A stretch of DNA of 64,000 nucleotides. It comes from Persicaria tinctoria (Eukaryota > Streptophyta > Magnoliopsida > Caryophyllales > Polygonaceae). Position numbers and translations under genes: made by a program. Under the pieces are notes generated by a model. That model was not told the origin of the DNA. It did not search any database and was given only the letters and a program-made list of their open reading frames with translations. The stretch spans positions 78,673,688 through 78,737,687 of the forward strand of contig JBANSL010000013.1 of the NCBI GenBank assembly GCA_037127255.1, in the 5' to 3' direction. Each line of letters opens with the position of its first letter. Within the stretch, counting starts at the first letter, position 1. Below, piece by piece: positions 11,311-23,633 of the stretch.

Positions 11311-13873
11311 AACCATCAACATATCAATTCTAAGGAAGAAAGAAGAGACCAAAGAGAAAGAAAGAGCTCGTTATATGGCAACAATGGAAGGAAATCGAAG
11401 CAAAAATGAAAGCAGAAACAAAAAAAAGAGAAGAAGAAGTAAGGGAAAGATCTCGCGAGAGCAGATCGGGCGAGAGGACAAAGAACGAAGATCTCATCGA
11501 CGTGGAGATTCGTCGATGCGTTCAAGGCATCGACGTCGCGAATGAAGAAATCTCCAGGTGCATCCCTCTCCCATCGTCTTTCCTCCGCCTGATTCTGCCC
11601 TCTTCTCCGGCAGATCCAAGGCCCGATGCCCCTCTCCCTCTTAGCCATGCCTCCTACTCCCTCCCTGACGGTTTCCAAACCCAAACCTTAAAAATTTGAA
11701 AACAGAGAGTGCGCGAAGAAGATTTTTTGACGGAGAGTGGATGACTTCAATTTCAGTTTTTTGAAGTAGCAGGCAAGAGAACGTGGGTGAGAAAGGTGAA
11801 ACCGCTCTTCTTATCTTTGCTCAAACAATGACACGTGGCTCATTCTTTTGTGAAGAACCTGCTTCTAAAATAATAAGTATAAGGGGTGGATTTTCGTATA
11901 TACAATCAGGGCGGACTGAGGTCAGTTTCGATTCGTCATATTTTTACAAAAATAAAATAATAGGTAAAAAAATTAAGAGAAAATTTGCGTTTTTAGGCAT
12001 CTAGGAGGTTTTAATTAGGTCATTAACTAATTTAAAAGTTTTTTTAGGGTTTATAACCTATATTGAATACGGAGTATTTTTTTTAGGTCAGAGACCCTTC
12101 GCCCTCCTCTCCGCTTCACCTTCCTCTGGCGATCGGCGATTCCTCCTTCCTCTTGGCGATCGTCCGTCCTTCTCCGGCTGCGGAGTTGTCTTCCTCTTAC
12201 CGCTGCTCGCCGATCGCAACCTAGACCCGGCGCTCTGTACCCCGCTCCCTTTCATTCTCTCCATGGCATCTAAGAGCCGTCGTTCGGCGATTTTCGACCT
12301 CCCTCTCTCTCTCAACCTTCGATCTCACCTGTGAGGACGAATCCAGACTCATTCTCCCCCGATTTCTGTGGCCAGACGAAGCCAGACTCGGCCTCCCCGA
12401 TTTCGATGTCGCTCCCCGACATCGACAATCACCTCCCCTGATCACCTTCAATCGCTCCTCCCTTGTAGCTTCAAGGTCATATTCTTCTTCTCCTCCTCTT
12501 CTTCGATTAATTGTTTGAATTGCTTAATTGATTCGATAGTTAGGGTTTTGAAATGGAAATTGGGGATTAATTGTTTGCCTTGAGCTTCCATTTCAGTTTT
12601 TGTTTGTTTATCTCCTCAATTTGATTTGGCATCAGTAATGATTGGTGTTTGAATCCATATTTCTGCTCATAAGATGTAATTCTCTCTTCCTCTCAGTCTC
12701 TTTAAGCTATTGAGTTCAGGCTTGGATGGTGAGACATCAGGTTTGATTTTATAGTCATCGTCACATGATTCCTGCCACACTCTTTCAGATTGTATGTGAG
12801 GTTACAATAGGGTCTGAATTGAATTACTTCATATGCTTGTGAGAATGAATGTGTGGCTTTACTTTAGTATTATTCCCAAGTGTAATAATTGATCAGAAAT
12901 CTTTTGGGAATATTGGTGTAGGTTGATTTTTTTTTTTTTTGCATGTTCAATGAATGTCTGAACATATTGTTAATTGAGTTTGTGTGTTGATATTTTATTT
13001 CAGTAGACTTGCCAAAACTTTGAAGTGGCATCACTTTTCAACCGTAGAAGTGAGGATTTATGGATCTCACTTTAATCCACCATTTGCATTTTCAATCGGT
13101 TTTGATCATGAAGTTAATTAGTGCTGTGAAAATGTTGCGTTAAACACTTGGTTCCACATGAGAATTGTGATCTTATCCAGTGATCCGGTTACTGTTGGAT
13201 TTTGATAGCAATTGAACACTTGATCTTCAGTAAAACTTATTGGTGTAACGTATTCGACATTTACAATGTGCTTTCCTTTTCACTTCTATATGCTTTCGCA
13301 TTCCCTAGGTAAACACGTTAGAGATTGCATCATTTGGTAGAATCGAGTGTATCAATCTGAACTCCTGTTAAAAAAATCTTAAGGAAGCCAAGAATAGCTC
13401 TAGAAAATTGCGGTTTTTTAAGGTACTGATTAAGTTATATTCCTGTTTTTTGGCAGCTAAAGTTTCTGTGTAATTTATGCAAATTGAGTGTAGGAAGATG
13501 GACTCCCATTGAAAAATCTCCAGGATCGGGAATTGAACATTCTCTGATATAATCTTGTACCTCATTTTTGGTTACTGATTTGAGTAGCGTTGCTGGTTTC
13601 CTGAGCATTCAGCAGCTTAGTTGCTGCATTTAATAGAAAAAAAATGGAGCATGATTTCACAAATTGTTGTTGTTTGAGGGTAAGTGAAGCCTTTGAAATG
13701 GGCTGAGTTCGCACCAAGACTGTAAACTATATTGGTTTATAGAATCAAATAAAAACGATTCACTCTTGTTGCTAGGACAAGCAAGTTAGATTTTGGAAAG
13801 TAAGTGGGGTAATTTTAGTTGGTCTGAGGTGGTGCTGTGGTGGAATGAAATCAATGTTCTTGGTGAAAGTGTA
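11311..13873. other. Unassigned region with leader-like CT-rich segments
   Basis: Contains purine-rich sequence (11330-11480) and CT-rich stretches (12090-12330, 12460-12520) resembling a plant 5' leader, then intron-like AT-rich sequence to the retrotransposon. No frame longer than about 125 codons and none with a recognisable domain. It could be a decayed gene 5' end or an lncRNA locus. I make no gene call. Confidence 0.4.
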
Positions 13874-14515
13874 TGTAAAGGCCGAATATATTTTTATAGT
13901 ATTTTAATATTATTTTAAATAAGTGTATTATTATTTTATTGAATATATGAAAGTGGGATAAAACTCGTCCTCAAGCACCAGTGTCGATTTTAAAATCCTT
14001 CCGGCATTGTTTTAGAATTGGGTTTTGATGGAATTTGATTCCGCTTCCGAGCTCCGAGTCGTGAATAAATTATTTCACTTCCGAAGATGATTTAAAAGTC
14101 GATTTAAATTCCTAGTGTCGGGTTTTGCTTTAGTGAGCGGGATTGAAGTCGAGCGAGCGGGTTTTGGGTCTATTCCGCTATTTTTGAATTCCTTGGTATT
14201 GTTGGGACCATTCCCCTATTTTATTTTCATTCCTCTTTTCTTCTCTCTCTCTCTCCCCCTCTCTCTCTCGTTAGCCAGCAACCCCAATTGCAATTTGAGG
14301 CAAGTCACAGCTGGTTTTGTCCCTATATGTGTATTACTCTCCCATCTCCGGACTCTTTCATATGCAGCAGCACCCACAAACCTACCCCTACTCTCTCTCC
14401 CCTTTCTCTGTTCTCTGCAGCCACCCACACTCGCCAACAATCACCATTGAAATCTGTCCATTTCTGTTCTAGCTGTCGAGCCGCCACCACCGGCGCCCTT
14501 TCCTTCAATCGTCGT
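13874..14515 (+). repeat. Truncated LTR (first 642 bp)
   Basis: Nearly identical to the first 642 bp of the full LTR at 15371. It then breaks off inside the sequence ending CAATCGTCGT and joins the 3' internal region. The breakpoint has a few bases of microhomology (the TGACA shared by both parents). Confidence 0.93.
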
Positions 14516-15370
14516 GACATGCGATCGTGAAATTCGAAGTGTACTGACCTGCTAACCCCGTGACATCTGGCCCATTGATCTCTTGACATGTGTGCTTGCA
14601 TGATAGGTTATGATAATTCGATTATGCACTTGTGGTGCCTTCAGTATGATGTAGTTATGCTTTATGACTCATGGTATGATGTTGAGATTTTGTTATTGCT
14701 TTTGGCATGTTCTGAAGAGATGATATGATTTATGTTATGGATAAACATGTTATGCGGTTGAGATGTCGATTGGTTGCGATTATCATGATTAATGTTGGGA
14801 TCTGCCATATGAGAGGTGGCGGGTGATACTATGAGTTGATGAGTTGATTCACTTTTGTTCATGTTGAGTGAGAATGATGATGGAATGATTCTGGAAACTA
14901 GGAAGAGAATATGGGATTAGCCCTTAGAGGTGGATGACTCCACCTCACGTGATCTGAAAATTGCTTGTCTGGAAGCTGGATTTTAAGATTTTGAACGGTT
15001 TTGAAAAGGGCTAGCTTGGATTTTAAAGGGATAAACACTATCGAGAATTTCAGGGATTTCAAGTTCAACCTTTTATTTCAACACCTTATTGGACTTTCAT
15101 AATTGGATTTTCGTTAGGATGCTTTTGAGTTATGATATAACCGAGAAGTCGAGATAAAAATGTGATAAGGGCCCATATCACATACTTATTACGACCCATT
15201 GGGGATATCATGGTCATGACGAAGATACTGTAAGGGCCTTATAGGTGCACTTATGAGGTTCTTACGGGGTCTATGGCGTGATCTTCGGACTCACCGATTT
15301 CAAATTCCTCCCCCTTGCTTTAGAATGATTTTAGTCTCGGGGACGAGACTTGTTTTTAGAGGTGGATGAA
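14516..15370 (+). repeat. Truncated internal region (last 855 bp)
   Basis: Matches 22779-23633 base for base as far as I can read, both 855 bp. It is the 3' end of the internal region, including the terminal polypurine-like AGAGGTGGATGAA. Confidence 0.93.
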
Positions 15371-18300
15371 TGTAAAGGCCGAATATATTTTTATAGTATT
15401 TTAATATTATTTTAAATAAGTGTATTATTATTTTATTGAATATATGAAAGTGGGATAAAACTCGTCCTCAAGCACCAGTGTCGATTTTAAAATCCTTCCG
15501 GCATTGTTTTAGAATTGGGTTTTGACGGAATTTGATTCCGCTTCCGAGCTCCGAGTCGTGAATAAATTATTTCACTTCCGAAGATGATTTAAAAGTCGAT
15601 TTAAATTCCTAGTGTCGGGTTTTGCTTTAGTGAGCGGGATTGAAGTCGAGCGAGCGGGTTTTGGGTCTATTCCGCTATTTTTGAATTCCTTGGTATTGTT
15701 GGGACCATTCCCCTATTTTATTTTCATTCCTCTTTTCTTCTCTCTCTCTCTCTCCCCCTCTCTCTCTCGTTAGCCAGCAACCCCAATTGCAATTTGAGGC
15801 AAGTCACAGCTGGTTTTGTCCCTATATGTGTATTACTCTCCCATCTCCGGACTCTTTCATATGCAGCAGCACCCACAAACCTACCCCTACTCTCTCTCCC
15901 CTTTCTCTGTTCTCTGCAGCCACCCACACTCGCCAACAATCACCATTGAAATCTGTCCATTTCTGTTCTAGCTGTCGAGCCGCCACCACCGGCGCCCTTT
16001 CCTTCAATCGTCGTTGACAGCTCCGCCAGCAGCTCACACCACTTAGTTGTTCGTCGTCGTCGTCGGACAGCCAGAAGACCCGCACCTCGCCCCTTCTTTG
16101 TCATTTTCGTCGAGAAACCCAGTGGCACCACTTCCTCCTCCGTCAAGTAGCAGCTTAGCAGCACCATCTCTAACGACCGGCGTAGCCAGAACCGCCACCC
16201 AGAACAATCCCGGAGCCACGAAGATTCTCTGCTCCCCTGTTTTCCGTTCCGGGTTTGTTTCGTTCTCTTTGATTTCGGTTCTAATATCCTTCACATCGCA
16301 CTCCTACTCAGATCTCCCTCTCCCTAGGCCCAAGGAGACCTCCTTCCCCGTCGACTCGTAGTCGGAAACCGCTAACGGAGCCGGAGAACTCGCCTCGGAG
16401 TCGGGATCGCGCCCCGCCTCGGTAATCTCTCTCTTGCTCCCTCTCTTTCACTCGCGTTTGATTTCTTTTGGGTCGGTTAAGGTCGGAATCTCGTGTCGAT
16501 CTCCTGGTTGAAATTTGGGGCGAAACGGACCACCGGAGGCCGGGCTCTCCTCTCTTCTTCCTCCGTCGCTTTTCCGATCCAAGCAGTTCCGATTCAATCG
16601 ATTTGGGAAGAAGAAGCTGTTGAACCGGGTCTTCCCGTTTGTTTTCTATTTTCCTTGGTTCGGTTCTTCTTTATTTTCCGGTCTGGGTCGGTTAAGGGAG
16701 AGCAGGGTTGGTTTTGGAGCCGGGTCAGCGAGCCGGGTCGGGTTTCCTTGTGGGTTTGGATCTGGGTATGAGTGTGGGCTGTTGGTTTGGGCTGGGGCCT
16801 TTGGGGTTTGTTTTATGGGTGGTTAAATTCATGTTTTACTTGTTATGTTACTATATAGTTGATAGTTATTATTCTTATTATTTTATGATGATTCTGAGAA
16901 TTTATATCTTTAAATTATTTTAAAGATAATATTATTTGGAAATATATTTGTGATGATTAATATGTTATTTTAGGAATTTGAAATGAATTATGAGTTGTGA
17001 TTTTAGATATGGTTGTGCAAATAGAATTATTTTGTTACTAAGTGTCGGAATTTACTTATGTAATGATTTTGAAAACAAACATGCCGGGATTGTGTTAATA
17101 ATATGATTTTGGGAATTTGTTAAGGATTTAAATGATAAATGTCGGAATTTGGCCAAGTAAGATTTGAGAAATTATTTTGAACATGAGTTGACTTAATTTG
17201 GGATTTAAGAGTTTGGAGAGTATTGTTGGTATGTTTTATCAATGGTTTTGATTGGAAGAAGGCTTTTGGTTGATGTTGATCAAATCGGAAAGGTTTTGAA
17301 AAAGGGGTTTTACTATCGGTTGGTTTTGAGCATGTTGAGAACGTGGAGTTCGTGTGTATGATTGATGGACCGGTAGCTTATGGAAATGGCTTGATGATAG
17401 GTGGGTATTGCTTTTGGATCGCTTTGGACTTGCATTTGGGCCCTTGCTTGCGTTATTTTGCTGTTCTGCATCTTCAGGTAAGTTCCCTAAGGGGCTTACT
17501 CAGCTTGGACATTCATGCCTGTTGTTGCATTTTATGTTAGGTGTTGCATATGCATAAAAGCATGCCATGTAGTATCATGTTTAGGTTGCACTAATTGATT
17601 GAGCATCCGCTTACTTTATGCGTTTGAAAAGAGAACGGCCGTTATCTGAGTCTTTAGAGTCGTTGCTAGGGTCATTGGGGCATTCGTGTTTCATATCGTT
17701 TTGGTCCCAGTCGAGTCTTATATATGATCTGGCTGCGGCGGTGACCGAGCGTCCTACCTGGGTTGCTTCGGAGTGAGGTACGGACTGATAGGCTGCGGCA
17801 CCGACCGAGCGTTCTACCTGGGCTGCTTCGGAGCGAGGTACGGACATATATGCCCAGAGTGGGCACGGATCAGGGGATATGCCTTTTGGCATTGTCTTGG
17901 GCCCTTTACAGTATTTCTGCTTATTATTACAACTAGGAGCATGCTAGTGTGTTTAACTTTCGTACTGCATTAGAGCATCTTTATTAGGTATAGCACATAC
18001 TATGTAGCCTCAGCGAGGACTGCCGGTCCCGGATGAGTGGCTCGACCTGACTCCTTTCCCCGTTCTTCTTTTAAAGGTATTTTCTGCAGATTTTGAGTGC
18101 TCGATGTGTATATGATGGGGTTCCCTTTTTGCGAATCGAAGAACCTAGCTAATTCTCTAACTCGTTACAAATGGTAATCACCCACTTATGATTTGGTTTT
18201 GACTCGGCTTAGTCGTGGCACCTTGTATCTAAATTTTGTTTCCGCCTTACTTCCGTTTGAATTGATTTTCGCAACATAGTCCCTAGGACAGGTTAAGGGT

Positions 18301-18458
18301 ACCCAACGGCCCTTCGATGTTTTTAGGGTTTGAGATCCCTCTTTCGACTAATCTTAAAATGAGTTTTAAACCTCGACCCGTACCTGGATTGCAAGATCCG
18401 AACAAGGGGTTTTATCCCTTGAAACGTAACCCGGAAATCATAATTCTGGGCCGTTACA
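15371..18458 (+). repeat. Full-length LTR, 3088 bp
   Basis: Starts TGTAAAGGCC and ends GGCCGTTACA. Contains a CT-rich microsatellite near 15740, the leader-like CT-rich segment and an internal two-copy 60-bp tandem repeat at 17731-17850. It differs from the LTR at 23634 by only about a dozen substitutions that I could count. The frames in it are spurious: they recur in each LTR copy and show no domain. Confidence 0.95.
17731..17850. repeat. Two tandem 60-bp units inside the LTR
   Basis: Each unit begins GGCTGCGGC, contains CTACCTGGG and TGCTTCGGAG and ends GGTACGGAC plus 6-7 bases. The same pair recurs in the other LTR at 25992-26111. Confidence 0.9.
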
Positions 18459-21400
18459 AAGATGGTATCAGAGCTGAGGTTGTGCAATTCGGGTACAAAA
18501 GGGTCGAGTGTATGCTTTGAGAAACCGCCCATGAATTTCGAAGGATTTGGAAGTGTTTTAAAGGGGCAAAATGAACTTAAGATGCCTAACCTAAATTGGA
18601 CTAAGTAATGAACTCAACTTGTAATAAAAGAGAAAAACCGACCAAACAGGGACGCGAGTGGGTAGTAAATGCGCTAGACCACCCCTATTGGGTGTAGTTG
18701 GGATCGGTAGGCAAAATACCAGCTTGTTCTTTACAAATGGGTTGGGAGACTCCAAGGAGATCATCATGAGTGTTATTGACTGATTCTATCCTGAGTGCTT
18801 GATGTGCTAAAGTCTGATTGGTATGTCTAACAATTAAATATGTGTTGACTGATCTGTGCAAACGGGATAGTGGGAGTATCCTTGTTTCTGTGTGGTCAAA
18901 CTCAGCTTTTGTGGAACAGCCCATTCCACTATGTTTGTTGACCCCTTGACGCTCATATTGAGTCTTTCTCCCGGATGTCAGTGTCTTCCATAGGGAAATG
19001 GGTTGGTAAACACATTGTGTCGGAATCCTGTATGAGTATGGAAGTTGTCTGAGTGAGTGTTGGGAGTTTTGATGTCACTTCGAGTCAGAAGTAAGGTGTT
19101 TTTGTGGATGTGTTTCCTTATTCTTATGATGATTAACCAGTGTCATCTTGCCTTAAAGAGTCGTATCAAAGTCCCACGGGAAAGAGGGGTGATGAGTCGG
19201 TTGGGAAAAGTCGATGGTTGCCCTTAGGGATCTCTGTCCGGTTGTAATTTTGACTCTCTCTGAATTGCATGACATAATTTTGTAATCTTTGGCATGTACC
19301 CTGTGGATGTCCATTGGTAAAAAGCTACTCATGTTGTTGCATCTATGATTGGGTACCTTGCTTAGGTCTCGGGTTGTATCTCGCTTTCTGTCATGATTAT
19401 GTTGGTTTCGCGTGTCTAATTGACCTGTTGTAATGATCGTGCTACTGATTGGTCAGAAACATGAAGGGCATGATATGAGCCTATATGAATGTTGCTTTCC
19501 CTGGATTAGGTCCATGATAGTGTGATCAATTCCTCTTTATATGAATGTTGATAGATGATCATCTTAGCATGTGGGATGATGACGTGTCAATGCCTATTAT
19601 CCCTTTTGTGACAAGAATCAATAGCATGCTTGTTGTTATGTATACATCAGGTTAATTATTGTTGCTTACTCTACAATTTATGCTGTTGTGTGATACTTGC
19701 ACTGAAATTGGATTATGTTGGTGTAAATGAGTCTTGATAAATGCATGTTTTATCCTAGTATGTGTTGGTTTGAACTCATGTTCCCGTGTTCCAGCTATAT
19801 TGCCCTGTTGCTTAAACTCGTGTTATACATTGTAAAACCTTCCTCGTGTTTCTATGTTGTTGGCATGGAATGTGAATGAATTGATTTCTTACGTGTCGCC
19901 ATGATTAGTTGAATGCATGTATAGTATGCCAAGTAGAGCCTTTAGTGTCATGTAGGATCCTTGGTTGTGACTCGTGTGAATTATATCTTGCTTGCATTAT
20001 TGCTGATTCTCTCTCGAGCTAGGTTCCTGATAGTGTGGTTCTTCCCTCTTCCTATTACCATAACATGTCTTACTTATCCTAGCTAGATGATGTTAAATTT
20101 GATGACCGACTTGCTTTCTGCAATGGTAGGCCCTAGCATTTTACACGATCTCACTCGGTGGTATTCCTCTGTTACTATATGACATCTTCTCGTATTTGCA
20201 TGAGCGTATGGCTTGACACCTCACATAATCACACACCACGTTATGTTATGATTTCGCACACGCATGACAAATGAATGTTAGAGATGAATTTAGTCGAGTT
20301 ACCTTGATTGTGGTCATGATTCGATATGTGCTAGTAGTATCTTGTAGGGCTTGTGATTTCTAATATGACTCGCTAAATGATTACATATTGTACCTATTAT
20401 ATGATGTGATAACTATTGTACATTTATATGTGTACTATGATGGTTCGTTCTTAGCATGATTATAATCTATTGTCCATGATGTTCTTCTTGTTACTTTTGA
20501 TGATGTCCCATGTTTCGCGAACATCCTGTTAACCCCCTTTTAATGACTCTTGACTGTGCTTGTATCACATCATGTGTTGCTAGTATCATGTAGGACATGT
20601 GCTTTCTAAATGTACCTTGTCGTATGATTACATGTCCTGCTTGACCTATTATATGACCAGTGTGTTAAGATGAGATAGTTACTATAATGCTCTTATGTGT
20701 TCTCGTATAACATTAGGTCGGATTGTTACGATAACCTCATCATGATGCATTGACCTTGATTGTTGATATATATACCCCGCTAGTGCATTGCTCATATATG
20801 TGATATTTGCTCTGTTTGGTAAATTCCGCATATCTCGCTTAAGACTACTAGACATTATGGCTTTCAGGAATCGATAGACTGTTAGCTTGTCTCGCATGCC
20901 CCTCAAGGTAGAACTCGAATGTGTCTTCTGAATGTACATGTATGTCGTTGATCTTCGAGATAGGTACATGTTAGTGTGGGTTAAAATGATTGATATGCTC
21001 CGTGATGGATTCGTGTTTGCTTGTCGCGATTATAACCTAAATAGACTTCCATAAGGGCATCGTTGCTATTCTCAAGTCGGAGTTTCGTCTCTAGTTGTCG
21101 TCTTTAGTTGTGGTCCGTGTTTGTCCCCGAAAGGAATTTGGGTTGTCTTCTCTGGTCACTCCCCTATCTCCGCTAACTTGGACTCTTGCGCGATACGTTG
21201 GGTGAGCGACCACTTGGAAGAGAGAACGGAAAGTCGCGTAGCGATAGAGCAGTGCAGCAGAAGTGTGGGCCCATAACCCACGGGCCTCAGGATCTATGAT
21301 GTCGGCGGAACGGGCACGCATCGAGAATTACGGTTACTAAGTACGATATGACTTGCAAGCGAGAGTGTTCTCCATTCGAATTGCTAACCCCTTTGAATTT

Positions 21401-23633
21401 GTTGATGATGATATTGCACTGACCTGACGATGAGATTTATGTGTTGATGTGCTAACTTGATAATAATCGTTGCCTGATTGTCTGTCGTCTATGATGATAT
21501 GATTTGATGCCTTATAGATATCATGTACCATGATGTCTTGACGTGTTGCTACTCTAAGTTGCTAAACATGATTTGAATTCCTTTGCCCGTAAAATGTGAG
21601 CTACATATGCTAAGAGACCTGAATTATATCTGATAAGGTTATAATGCAACATGCTAGCTTGACTTGATTACGTTCATATATGATGTTTGCAACGATTATT
21701 GAGCATGATGGTAAACTGAGACTTGTTGAACACATGATGCTATGCTTATAAATGCTAATTGCTACGATGTGGTCCTTATGTGTAATAATGTCCATGATTG
21801 CTTCTTCTTTGAACTTGTGGGTGAGGGTTCTCTTGTGGAGTGGTTGATGAGTGGTAAAAGAATTCTAGGCGGTTAGGATGATCGATGGTATTACGAGGTA
21901 ACACACGAGAGAGGGATCCATGTGGTTAGCAGGGTATGATGCTTGTGGTGTCTTGAGTAGTATACGAAGTGTGGGAAGTGTAAGAAATGGCCTTAAGAGA
22001 AGTGAGGATATAGTATGAGAGGGTATTCGGGTGTGATGTTAAGGATATGAGTTGGATTCTTAGAGGTGGATGCCTAGTGAGAGTGTTTGGTGGAATGAGG
22101 AGCGAGATTGGAGTATCGACATGGATTGTGACTTCTGTTAGAGGATATTATTTTAGCTGGTGTTGGTGAATTTAAATGAGGCTAGTTTTGATCTGGGAAT
22201 TGGAACTGGGCGAGTGGGGATTTCGTTTCATTTTGAGTGGTGATGACGTGAGGATTTTCTTGCTTACGTGATATATTAATATGTGTTGGCATGATGTTAG
22301 ATAGCAACCATGATGAATCTGATACAGAATGATATTACATGTTGTTGTGCAATATTGAAATCTAGTTGGCAGTCACAAATGTTATCATGATATATTGATG
22401 TTCTGCTATGTTGTTTTAGGAGAATGCTAGGATGTGTTGTGATATGATGTATGAGATAATGTTGTGTTATTATGTGAGAGCATGATGTCATGTTGTGTGG
22501 TGATAAGCATGATATTATGATATATTATCGTTAAGCATGACTATGGATATATTAAATGATGAATATGATGTGTATATATGAGATAATGATACCAGATTTC
22601 TAAATGATCGTTACATGACATTGTGATGAGTTAAGATGATGTTTGGTGAATATGCCTGTCTTTTGATGGTTGACTTATCGTTAGACATTTCTTTTTCTAA
22701 CTCATAATAGCATGACCTTGTTGTGTTGATATGTTGGCATGGTAAATCTGCTATGACTGGATCTACTTGTATTGCGATGACATGCGATCGTGAAATTCGA
22801 AGTGTACTGACCTGCTAACCCCGTGACATCTGGCCCATTGATCTCTTGACATGTGTGCTTGCATGATAGGTTATGATAATTCGATTATGCACTTGTGGTG
22901 CCTTCAGTATGATGTAGTTATGCTTTATGACTCATGGTATGATGTTGAGATTTTGTTATTGCTTTTGGCATGTTCTGAAGAGATGATATGATTTATGTTA
23001 TGGATAAACATGTTATGCGGTTGAGATGTCGATTGGTTGCGATTATCATGATTAATGTTGGGATCTGCCATATGAGAGGTGGCGGGTGATACTATGAGTT
23101 GATGAGTTGATTCACTTTTGTTCATGTTGAGTGAGAATGATGATGGAATGATTCTGGAAACTAGGAAGAGAATATGGGATTAGCCCTTAGAGGTGGATGA
23201 CTCCACCTCACGTGATCTGAAAATTGCTTGTCTGGAAGCTGGATTTTAAGATTTTGAACGGTTTTGAAAAGGGCTAGCTTGGATTTTAAAGGGATAAACA
23301 CTATCGAGAATTTCAGGGATTTCAAGTTCAACCTTTTATTTCAACACCTTATTGGACTTTCATAATTGGATTTTCGTTAGGATGCTTTTGAGTTATGATA
23401 TAACCGAGAAGTCGAGATAAAAATGTGATAAGGGCCCATATCACATACTTATTACGACCCATTGGGGATATCATGGTCATGACGAAGATACTGTAAGGGC
23501 CTTATAGGTGCACTTATGAGGTTCTTACGGGGTCTATGGCGTGATCTTCGGACTCACCGATTTCAAATTCCTCCCCCTTGCTTTAGAATGATTTTAGTCT
23601 CGGGGACGAGACTTGTTTTTAGAGGTGGATGAA
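18459..23633 (+). other. Internal region of the LARD, no coding capacity
   Basis: 5.2 kb rich in CATGAT/TGATG words, with no frame over about 100 codons on either strand and no retroviral motif. A short hairpin-like AGTCTCG...CGAGACT (about 23597-23614) lies just before the polypurine-like end. The 5' end starts with the primer binding site. Confidence 0.85.
18463..18474 (+). other. Primer binding site, initiator tRNA-Met type
   Basis: TGGTATCAGAGC, complementary to the 3' end of plant initiator methionine tRNA, starts 4 bases after the 5' LTR ends. It fixes element orientation as plus. Confidence 0.92.

Noticed and set aside
18459..23633. Hidden gag-pol in the LARD interior
   Set aside because: I read for zinc knuckle, DSG/DTG protease, YxDD and integrase motifs on both strands and found none, and frames stay below about 100 codons.
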